DNA of 21,978 nt from Flavobacteriaceae bacterium (GTDB lineage Bacteria > Bacteroidota > Bacteroidia > Flavobacteriales > Flavobacteriaceae), in contig PAQB01000018.1 in NCBI GenBank assembly GCA_002709185.1, positions 1 to 21,978 on the forward strand, in the 5' to 3' direction. The notes beneath the pieces are model-generated. The model was not told the origin of the DNA. It did no database searches and saw nothing but the letters and a program-made list of their open reading frames with translations. The first letter of the stretch is position 1. Every line of letters begins with the position of its first letter. Of the stretch, positions 15,662 through 21,978 are shown in pieces. Position numbers and translations under genes: made by a program.

Positions 15662-16177
15662 ATGACTGCAAAACACCCTTCCGATTCAAAAACTGTAGTA
15701 ACCGACATGGTGCTGCCTGGCGAAACCAATGCCATTAATACGCTTTTTGGAGGCGAGCTTTTGGCCCGTATGGACCGGGCTGCCAGCATTACTTCTCAAC
15801 GACATTCTGAAAGAGTTGTAGTGACCGCATCTGTAAATCATGTGGCTTTTAACCATGCAATCCCACGGGGAAGTATTGTGACCATTGAGGCGAAAGTTTC
15901 AAGAGCTTTTAAGACCTCAATGGAGGTCTACCTGGATGTCTGGTATACCGATAATAACTTTAACAAGCCGATCAAAGCCAACGAAGCTATTTTTACTTTT
16001 GTGGCTGTCGATGAAAACAGAAGGCCCGTTGAAATTCCAGAACTAATCCCTGAATCTGAACAAGAAATAAAACGCTATCAAGGGGCGCTGAGAAGGCGTC
16101 AATTAAGTTTGGTTTTGGCTGGAAAGCTCAAAGCCGAGGAGGCCACAGAACTCAAAGCACTTTTTGAGGGGTCTTAA
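15662..16177 (+). CDS. Acyl-CoA thioesterase, hotdog fold (YciA/ACOT type)
   Basis: A 171-residue single-hotdog protein that hydrolyses acyl-CoA to free acid and CoA in the cytoplasm. The segment NTLFGGELLARMDRAA gives the catalytic pair expected for this group, N26 and D38. It is followed by the long central helix and VNHVAFNHAIPRGSIVTIEAKV, also typical. A C-terminal charged helix (RYQGALRRRQLSL onward) extends beyond the fold, as in related cytosolic thioesterases. Chain-length preference cannot be inferred. It has its own likely promoter and ends 3 bp from the convergent EnvC-like gene. Confidence 0.92.
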   Translation: MTAKHPSDSKTVVTDMVLPGETNAINTLFGGELLARMDRAASITSQRHSERVVVTASVNHVAFNHAIPRGSIVTIEAKVSRAFKTSMEVYLDVWYTDNNFNKPIKANEAIFTFVAVDENRRPVEIPELIPESEQEIKRYQGALRRRQLSLVLAGKLKAEEATELKALFEGS

Positions 16178-16180
16178 GGT

Positions 16181-17410
16181 TTAGAGCTTATAAACCCAAA
16201 TTGAGGGGTTCTGAATTGCACTATCTTTATAAATACCAAAACTTAAAATAGATTCCCCAGAAGCCTTGTTTGTGATGACCTCTCCAAGGATCTGCTTAGT
16301 GGTTACTTTGTCGCCTTTGCTTACATAAAATTTAGACAGATTTTTATAGACGGTGATGTAATTTCCGTGGCGAATCATTATGGTATTGTTTCCATTTTTG
16401 GGTGTCATAATTCCTTGGACAACCCCTTCAAAAACGGCGCGAACAGGCTCGCCTTTGTTGGTGGCAATGCGCACGCCATTGCTTTTTATTTTAATGCTTG
16501 GGTCAATTGGCGATGGGTTGGTACCAAAACGTAATTTTACGACGCCGCTGGCAACAGGCCAGGGCAATTTTCCTTTGTTAGCTGTAAAATTAGCAGCTAA
16601 TATCTTTTGCTCGGGTGTCATAGAAAACGTTCTGCTTTTAGCCGATTTTCCTGCTTTTTTATTGGATGCCGCAATGGCCTCACGAATCAATTTTCTAATT
16701 TCCTTGTCTAACTTCTCAGAAGCCTTTTGTTTGGCTTTGATTTGCGCAGAAAATTTGGCCAAATTTTTTTGAATCATTTCAATATAGAACTGTTGATCCA
16801 TGAGCTCCTTGTCCAAAATTTTCTTCGCTGCTTTGTTTTCATCAACCAATTTTTGCTTATCCTTTTTTTGAAGCAATAAGGCTTGATTGAGTGATTGCAA
16901 CTGTTGGGTTTCGGCTTTTATAATTTGAGCCTGTTGCTTTTGATAATCTGCATATTGTTTGATGTATTGTAACCGCCTGTAAGCTTGCTGAAAACTTGAA
17001 GAAGACAGTAAAAACATTAGCTTATTGTCTCGGGCTCTGTTTTTATAAGATTTGACAATCATATCTGCATATGCCGCTTTTAAAGCCTTCAATTTTATAC
17101 GGCAGGCAGTAATTTTATCTTGGTTCGCGTTGATTTCGCGCGTTAATAAATTGGCTTGCTGATTGGTGATGCGAATCAGATTTTTACGAACACTAATTTT
17201 GTAATTTAAATCTTCAACAGCACTCACAACAGATTTTTTTTCTTTCTTTCCGGCAAACATCAACTTGGTTATTTCCCTGATTTCTTGTTGCAATTCTCGG
17301 CGTTTTTCTTCTAATTCTTGTTGGCGTTGGCTTTGCGCATTAGCGTTCGATAAACCAATCACCAAAAAAATAAAAAAAGTGAAAGAAAAATATTTAAGCT
17401 TAGAGGTCAT
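16181..17410 (-). CDS. envC: Murein hydrolase activator, EnvC-like (degenerate M23/LytM)
   Basis: A 409-residue periplasmic protein. The signal peptide (1-25) ends NANA-Q. Long coiled coils rich in K, E and Q cover about 27-120 and 155-250. The C-terminus (about 285-409) is a LytM/peptidase M23 domain. The zinc ligands are not kept: the first-ligand region reads NGVRIAT instead of a G-x-D type, and the usual HxH site reads LSFGIYK. It should therefore be a non-catalytic activator of amidases during daughter-cell separation, as E. coli EnvC is, rather than a hydrolase. Its ATG shares one base with the TAA of the upstream DUF4292 gene (TAATG), which points to translational coupling. It is the last gene of the chain that starts at the flippase. 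Confidence 0.9.
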   Translation of the reverse strand: MTSKLKYFSFTFFIFLVIGLSNANAQSQRQQELEEKRRELQQEIREITKLMFAGKKEKKSVVSAVEDLNYKISVRKNLIRITNQQANLLTREINANQDKITACRIKLKALKAAYADMIVKSYKNRARDNKLMFLLSSSSFQQAYRRLQYIKQYADYQKQQAQIIKAETQQLQSLNQALLLQKKDKQKLVDENKAAKKILDKELMDQQFYIEMIQKNLAKFSAQIKAKQKASEKLDKEIRKLIREAIAASNKKAGKSAKSRTFSMTPEQKILAANFTANKGKLPWPVASGVVKLRFGTNPSPIDPSIKIKSNGVRIATNKGEPVRAVFEGVVQGIMTPKNGNNTIMIRHGNYITVYKNLSKFYVSKGDKVTTKQILGEVITNKASGESILSFGIYKDSAIQNPSIWVYKL

Positions 17411-18174
17411 TAGAGGTCAATCGGTTTATAGCCCGAGGGCATTTTAAATGGAAACCGCAAGGGCTGGTTTAAAATTACGGATTTTAAATTCAATTTCAAG
17501 CTGGTTTCCTTTTGATTTTCGATAACTTTGATTGTTATTGATTTGGGAAATAATTGTGCGTCAATGGCTTGGAAGCTTTGGTAATTTACATCAAGACTTC
17601 TATTTTCGAGAGGCTGATCTACAGATTGGCCATCCAGTTTAAAAGAACTGGGGTTTATGTAATACAACACTTGCAGTAATTCATTTGCGTTTTTGGGGGT
17701 CAAGACATAAGACGTTTGGTTTGGTTCTCTTTTTAAAGCATTTGTTTTGGGGTTAAAAAGGGCATCTCCAAGCAATGCATTTTCAAGGTTTGAAAAATTC
17801 AGTTCAATGCCTAAGAATTCATTTATAATTTCATAATCTCCTTCAAAAACCGTGCGGTTCAATTTATTATACATTAATACTTTTTCTGGTGTTATTTTTA
17901 GACGTACCATATTTAAAAAGGCATTAGCCCATATCGTTTTACCGCGCTCCATACGAAGGGTTAGTGTGTGTGTTTGTGATTTATTGTCTTCGGTCAATTC
18001 CAACTTAAGTCGTGCCTGAAGAGTGCTAAAGTCCGCCTTTTGTCTTTGGTGTGTTTTTATTATTTGTTTTGCCTTAATTTTTGAATCAAGCACAGGCACT
18101 ATCCCCCTTTTTTTTACAGTACCACAGCTAAAAATCAAAACTACTATTAATATATGTGTAAATTTTTTTTTCAT
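17410..18174 (-). CDS. DUF4292 family lipoprotein
   Basis: A 254-residue lipoprotein: the signal peptide ends IFSC, so C17 is the acylated residue, followed by GTVKKR. The body matches the Bacteroidota DUF4292 pattern, with a strand-rich fold (TLQARLKLELTED, TLRMERGKTIWANAFLNMVRLKITPEKVLMYNKLNRTVFEGDY). This resembles the LolA/LolB-like lipid-binding half-barrel, so an outer-membrane lipid or lipoprotein transport role is plausible but unproven. The ATG overlaps the TPR gene stop by 4 bp (ATGA) and the TAA overlaps the EnvC-like start by 1 bp. Such tight coupling suggests that the three products act together. Confidence 0.88.
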   Translation of the reverse strand: MKKKFTHILIVVLIFSCGTVKKRGIVPVLDSKIKAKQIIKTHQRQKADFSTLQARLKLELTEDNKSQTHTLTLRMERGKTIWANAFLNMVRLKITPEKVLMYNKLNRTVFEGDYEIINEFLGIELNFSNLENALLGDALFNPKTNALKREPNQTSYVLTPKNANELLQVLYYINPSSFKLDGQSVDQPLENRSLDVNYQSFQAIDAQLFPKSITIKVIENQKETSLKLNLKSVILNQPLRFPFKMPSGYKPIDL

Positions 18175-19526
18175 TCCTTATTGATGGCTTTAGCCTTATT
18201 AGCAAACGTCTTCGCTTTCGCAATATTGTTTTTTTTTGTGTAAAGGTCTGCCATTAAAATATAATAGGCTTTAGCGGTTTCATTGTCCTCAAAAATATAA
18301 TCCAATCCGATTTCAAGCCATTCTAATGCCGCATCCCAACGTTGCAAGTGAAATTGAGCGCGTCCATAAACCAAATACAGCGCAATTTGTGTGGGAAAAA
18401 ACTCCAATTTCTTTAAAGTAAAGTCAACAGCGCGTTCATGTTGCTTTGTTTCCAAATAAAGATTTGCAATTGTTTGAATTAGGGCTAAATTTTCTGGCGT
18501 CTGTAGCAATTCTTTTTCATAGAAACCCAGGGCTTTAAAAGGTTTTTTCATTTCATTGTAGTAAGCAGCCCATTCTAAATTGGACCGGTTTGAAACCTCT
18601 AGTGATGCAGCAGGTTCCACTTCGGCCAATACCGATTTATAAGCGGGGTTTTCTTTAACGAATTGTAGAAAATCACTCAAAACTTTGACTTTTATATGGG
18701 GGGCCAATACATTACTACTCGTTACTATTTTCATAGAGTTAATTGCCTTGTCATAGGCCTTGTCAGCAAGATAAAACTTATACAAGGCCACATGCACAAT
18801 GTGAGATTGAGGATGGGATTTTAAAAACGCTTCGGCGGTTGCGAAGGCTTCATCCCTTAAGCCATACTGGCTTAAGGTATAAATTATATTTAAAAAATGT
18901 TGGGCATTTTCTGGGGCCTGTCTAAGTCGTTTCTTTAAAAATTGAAGGTGGTCAATTTGATTGCCGGTTTGCAAATAAATAGTGATGCGGAGTTGATCGC
19001 GCTCTGACGTATAACCGTACTGTGCATCCAGTTTTTCAATTTGCTTGAGGGCGGTTTCATAATGCGCTGCGCTCATATTTAAATGCACCAACTCCTCTTG
19101 GAATGCTTGATGTTTGGAAAGGAGTGGCTTTAACGCTGTTATTGCCTTATCATAATCTTCATTATGAACATATAATTGGTATAATTTTTCTTTATACCAA
19201 AAATTATTTTCATCTAAAAGAATGGCTTTTTGCAAATTGCTTTCAGCTCGAGAAAACGCTTTTGTTTTGTAATAAAGATCTCCAAGTTGAAAATAAACGA
19301 CAGCGCGCTCTGGGTATAATTTAGAGCAGTTTATTAGCGCATCAATCGCTTTTGTGTAATTTTCAAGGCCTTTTTGTTTTAAGGCTTCATAAAAATTGTC
19401 TTGAAATTGCTGCTCTGGATTAAGGGTTTTAAGGTCCGACAGGCTGTCCTGCTTTATTTGTGCAGAGACCATTGTGCCTAAAAAAAGGCTGGCAAAAAAT
19501 AATATTAACCGTTTGGGATGTATCAT
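18171..19526 (-). CDS. Exported tetratricopeptide-repeat protein
   Basis: A 451-residue protein with a signal peptide (1-22, ending MVSAQ) and a helical TPR array along most of its length. Clear repeat units include [28 protein letters not shown] (about 75-102), [21 protein letters not shown] and a C-terminal block ending [21 protein letters not shown]. TPRs are protein-binding scaffolds, so it probably holds partners in the periplasm. I start at ATG 19526, which overlaps the dut stop by 4 bp (ATGA) and gives a perfect signal peptide. The frame is open further up to a GTG at 19595, but that would put an unrelated basic stretch inside dut. Confidence 0.9.
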   Translation of the reverse strand: MIHPKRLILFFASLFLGTMVSAQIKQDSLSDLKTLNPEQQFQDNFYEALKQKGLENYTKAIDALINCSKLYPERAVVYFQLGDLYYKTKAFSRAESNLQKAILLDENNFWYKEKLYQLYVHNEDYDKAITALKPLLSKHQAFQEELVHLNMSAAHYETALKQIEKLDAQYGYTSERDQLRITIYLQTGNQIDHLQFLKKRLRQAPENAQHFLNIIYTLSQYGLRDEAFATAEAFLKSHPQSHIVHVALYKFYLADKAYDKAINSMKIVTSSNVLAPHIKVKVLSDFLQFVKENPAYKSVLAEVEPAASLEVSNRSNLEWAAYYNEMKKPFKALGFYEKELLQTPENLALIQTIANLYLETKQHERAVDFTLKKLEFFPTQIALYLVYGRAQFHLQRWDAALEWLEIGLDYIFEDNETAKAYYILMADLYTKKNNIAKAKTFANKAKAINKE

Positions 19527-19957
19527 TGGTTTCCTGTACTTCCAAATCCACCAGTACCGCGGCTTGTTTCGGATAAATTTTGTACGGGATTCCACATCGC
19601 GCGTTCATGCTTGGCAATGACCAGTTGAGCCACGCGTTCACCGTTTTTAATAGTGAAATCTGCATTAGAAAGGTTTACTAAAATCACACCAATCTCTCCT
19701 CTATAGTCGGCGTCGATAGTCCCGGGGCTGTTCAGAACGGTCACCCCGTATTTGGCGGCCAAACCACTGCGTGGCCGAACTTGGGCTTCGCTTCCCACAG
19801 GAAGCTCTATAAAAAGCCCTGTTGGTATAATGTGCCTTTCTAATGGTTTTAGAATAATGTCTTGTTCAATTTGGGCGCGCAAATCCATACCCGCCGAAGC
19901 AATGGTCTCATAATTGGGGAGAGGGTGAGAAGATTTATTGATGATATTGATTTTCAT
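19523..19957 (-). CDS. dut: Deoxyuridine 5'-triphosphate nucleotidohydrolase (dUTPase)
   Basis: A homotrimeric dUTPase of 144 residues that turns dUTP into dUMP and pyrophosphate, keeping uracil out of DNA. All five motifs are present: I AGMDLRA (22-28), [12 protein letters not shown] (62-71), [13 protein letters not shown] (79-88, with catalytic D82), [10 protein letters not shown] (106-113) and [10 protein letters not shown] (133-141). The length is normal. It sits 2 bp after the flippase stop and overlaps the TPR start by 4 bp. It therefore lies inside an envelope operon without a visible promoter of its own. Confidence 0.98.
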   Translation of the reverse strand: MKINIINKSSHPLPNYETIASAGMDLRAQIEQDIILKPLERHIIPTGLFIELPVGSEAQVRPRSGLAAKYGVTVLNSPGTIDADYRGEIGVILVNLSNADFTIKNGERVAQLVIAKHERAMWNPVQNLSETSRGTGGFGSTGNQ

Positions 19958-19959
19958 GG

Positions 19960-21420
19960 TTAGGATTTAATAAGTTGTTTAATGTCGGTTTTCTCCTTAG
20001 CCCATACAACGGCTGTTAACGTAAGGATCAGGCAAGCACCTACAATGTATTGTGCTCTGAAAACATAAAAAGATAGGATAGAAAACCCAATAGAGAGCGT
20101 TAGGTACAACCCTATTTTTTTTAGGTTATAAGGGACTTTATAATACTTTTGCCCAAGCGTGTAGGAAATAAAAGCCATGGCAGCATAGGCGGCCAGTGTG
20201 GCGGTGGCCGAAGCCATATAACCAAACTTTGGAATAAAAATTAGATTGATGGCTAGAGTTAATAGGGCGCCAAAAATAGAAATGTATGCGCCGAATTTAG
20301 TGCGATCCGTTATTTTATACCAAACAGATAAGTTGTGATAGATGCCTAAAAATAAATAGGCCAGTAACAAAATCGGTACCACACTCATCGCCTCCCAATA
20401 GGCCTCATTTGGAATCAAAATTAGTTTTAAGACATCGACGAAAACAACGACGATTAAAAGGATCAGTGCGCCAAATATGACAAAAAATTCTAATATTTTG
20501 GCATAATTAATTTTTGCTTCTTTATCCTTTGCGTTACTAAAAAAGAAGGGCTCGATCCCCAAGCGATAGGCGGTGGCAAATAAGGTCATAAATAACGCCA
20601 GTTTATAACACGCAGAGTAGGTTCCAATGGCAGCTTTGGATAGGTTTTCGGGTAGCAGTCGCTCCAACAAAATTCGGTCAAAGGTTTCATTGATGGAAAA
20701 AGCAACACCTGCAACAAGTACTGGAGTTGCATAGCGCAACATCTGTCTCCAAAGTGTGGCATTAAAATTATAATTGAGCTTAAAATAAAAAGGGATTAAT
20801 ATTAAAAGTGTCGCAGCACTTGCTATCAAGTTGGCAATAAAAATATAATGTACTTCAAAATTTGGGCGGTAGAACAAGTCCCAGAAAGAGGACGTTTCTG
20901 CCCATGATTTTAAAAATAATAGTAAGACAATATTAAGCCCTAAATTTAGTGCTACATTCACGAGCTTAATGACTGTGTATTTGGCTGGCTTACCGAGAGC
21001 ACGCAAATACGCAAATGGAATAATTACCAACGCGTCAAAAAATAAAATCCACAAAACCAAGACTATATAATCGGCATTGATATGAATGAGGTCTGAGATT
21101 TCTTGTTTCAACAAATATCCCGAAACCAAAACCAATGAAGAGGTCAAAAGCAGAGAAATTGCTGAGGTGCTTAGAACCGTTTCTTTTTTTTCATCGCTAT
21201 TAAAAAAACGGAAAAACGCGGTTTCCATTCCATAGGCCAAAAGCACATTGAACAACACAAAATAGGCGAAGATTAAAGAGACATCGCCATAATCAGCCAC
21301 ATTCTCCAGTACCGATTTATCTGTATGCAAACGGACCAGTAAAAAACTGAGCATTTTGGGAACCACCGTAGCCAGCCCGTAAATAAATGTTTGCTTATAA
21401 AGTGTTTTAAGCTGCGTCAA
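19960..21420 (-). CDS. Polysaccharide/lipid flippase-like membrane protein (MOP superfamily)
   Basis: A 486-residue integral membrane protein with about 12-14 hydrophobic helices, related to the Wzx/MurJ type lipopolysaccharide biosynthesis flippases. Typical pieces are [19 protein letters not shown] at the N-terminus and [29 protein letters not shown] mid-protein. It probably moves an undecaprenyl- or lipid-linked sugar across the inner membrane; the cargo is unknown. The start is TTG at 21420. An in-frame stop lies 7 codons upstream, there is no in-frame ATG between, and the next ATG (codon 23) would delete most of the first conserved segment. It is the first gene of the dut-TPR-DUF4292-EnvC chain and follows atpG by 117 bp. 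Confidence 0.9.
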   Translation of the reverse strand: MTQLKTLYKQTFIYGLATVVPKMLSFLLVRLHTDKSVLENVADYGDVSLIFAYFVLFNVLLAYGMETAFFRFFNSDEKKETVLSTSAISLLLTSSLVLVSGYLLKQEISDLIHINADYIVLVLWILFFDALVIIPFAYLRALGKPAKYTVIKLVNVALNLGLNIVLLLFLKSWAETSSFWDLFYRPNFEVHYIFIANLIASAATLLILIPFYFKLNYNFNATLWRQMLRYATPVLVAGVAFSINETFDRILLERLLPENLSKAAIGTYSACYKLALFMTLFATAYRLGIEPFFFSNAKDKEAKINYAKILEFFVIFGALILLIVVVFVDVLKLILIPNEAYWEAMSVVPILLLAYLFLGIYHNLSVWYKITDRTKFGAYISIFGALLTLAINLIFIPKFGYMASATATLAAYAAMAFISYTLGQKYYKVPYNLKKIGLYLTLSIGFSILSFYVFRAQYIVGACLILTLTAVVWAKEKTDIKQLIKS

Positions 21421-21537
21421 ACTACTGGATTTATGAGCTTAAAAATACACTTTTTACGGCAGATATAATAATTATTGATGCGTTGACCGCAGAAGGGATG
21501 TTCGATAGAGGGTTATGTGAGCTTGCGGGCCCCTGAC

Positions 21538-21978
21538 CTAGTTGTTCAGCGCCTCAGCGCCGCCAACGATTTCAAGAATCTCATTGGTAATGGCTGCTTG
21601 TCTTGCCTTATTATAAGTCAATTTTAATTGATCTCTTAGCTCTGTTGCATTGTCCGTAGCCTTGTGCATGGCGGTCATTCGGGCACCATGCTCACTTGCA
21701 AAACTATCTCTGATGGCTTTGAACAACTGTGTTTTTAAAGACTTTGGTATTAAGGTTTCGACAATTTCCGCTTTCGAGGGCTCAAATATATAGTCTTGAC
21801 TTGTGCTTACACTTTCCGTGCTTGAGACAATGGGTAAAAATGGCTCCGTCATCACAATTTGAGTGGCCGCATTTTTAAATTTATTGTAAACTAGCTCAAT
21901 CTTGTCAACCGATCCTGATTCAAACTGCGCCATCAACATCTCGGCAATTGTTGCAACATTTTCAAAAGTTAAATCCTC
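21538..21978 (-). CDS. atpG: ATP synthase F1 gamma subunit, 3' part
   Basis: The C-terminal 146 codons of the gamma subunit, the rotating central stalk of F1 ATP synthase. The gene enters from the right edge of the window: the frame is open to 21978 (EDLTFENVATIAEML). The ATG at 21939 is therefore internal. Supporting segments are DKIELVYNKFKNAATQIV in the middle, and the C-terminal helix that contacts the catalytic ring, with LKLTYNKARQAAITNEILEIVGGAEAL. The stop is TAG. As the usual last gene of an atp block, it should mark an operon end here, although no strong terminator follows. Confidence 0.96.
   Translation of the reverse strand, partial: EDLTFENVATIAEMLMAQFESGSVDKIELVYNKFKNAATQIVMTEPFLPIVSSTESVSTSQDYIFEPSKAEIVETLIPKSLKTQLFKAIRDSFASEHGARMTAMHKATDNATELRDQLKLTYNKARQAAITNEILEIVGGAEALNN

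Noticed and set aside
16164..16209. TTGAGGGGT repeated at 16164-16172 and 16201-16209
   Set aside because: Nine bases, and both copies lie within coding sequence at the ends of the convergent thioesterase and envC genes; most simply chance.
19527..19595. Longer TPR protein start at GTG 19595
   Set aside because: It would run deep into dut and put a basic stretch ahead of a perfect signal peptide. ATG 19526 forms a 4-bp ATGA overlap with dut, as at the next junction.
21421..21537. Possible tRNA or terminator in the atpG-flippase spacer, which has a GGGCCC patch and a TTCGA-like string
   Set aside because: No cloverleaf can be drawn and the only hairpin (TGCG-GTCAA-CGCA) has a 4-bp stem without a T-run. 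I see nothing certain in this 117-bp stretch.

Overview
The window looks like core chromosome of a Flavobacteriia-type Bacteroidota. The reasons are AT-rich DNA, a GldH gliding lipoprotein, HU-CCDC81/SPOR and DUF4292 family proteins, Bacteroidota-type promoters (-7 box TAnnTTTG, -33 TTG), and no clear Shine-Dalgarno sites before most starts. I see no mobile element, CRISPR array, tRNA or rRNA. Genus cannot be fixed from sequence reading alone.

Layout, left to right. (1) Plus strand, 2-3985: the 3' end of hemB, a membrane-anchored serine beta-lactamase-like hydrolase, a PolB-type 3'-5' exonuclease that overlaps it, and a double-domain peptide ABC ATPase. (2) Minus strand, 9462-3980: trhO, then a tight gldH-mrcA-scoA-scoB block (gliding lipoprotein, class A PBP, 3-oxoacid CoA-transferase). 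(3) recA on plus, convergent with plsC on minus. (4) trpS on plus, divergent from plsC and convergent with dprA on minus. (5) On plus, an HU-TM-SPOR protein, an unrecognised secreted protein inside the loosest spacing of the window, and an acyl-CoA thioesterase. (6) On minus, from atpG (cut by the window end) down: flippase-like membrane protein, dut, TPR protein, DUF4292 lipoprotein and an EnvC-like factor. The last five are chained by 4-bp or 1-bp overlaps or a 2-bp gap.

Functional themes are envelope building (mrcA, plsC, flippase, EnvC-like, SPOR protein, DUF4292), DNA handling (recA, dprA, exonuclease, dut) and housekeeping (hemB, trpS, trhO, atpG).

The strongest unusual signal is in dprA. 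An in-frame TAG cuts off the last 30 residues, but the reading frame beyond it still encodes an intact winged-helix tail that runs to the trpS stop codon. Other points are a promoter placed so that the HU-SPOR mRNA would be leaderless, an 11-bp direct repeat in the dprA/HU-SPOR divergent region, a possible three-way-junction RNA upstream of gldH, and four convergent gene pairs with essentially no space for terminators. I did not find a defence or other exotic system; most of the window is conserved housekeeping DNA.
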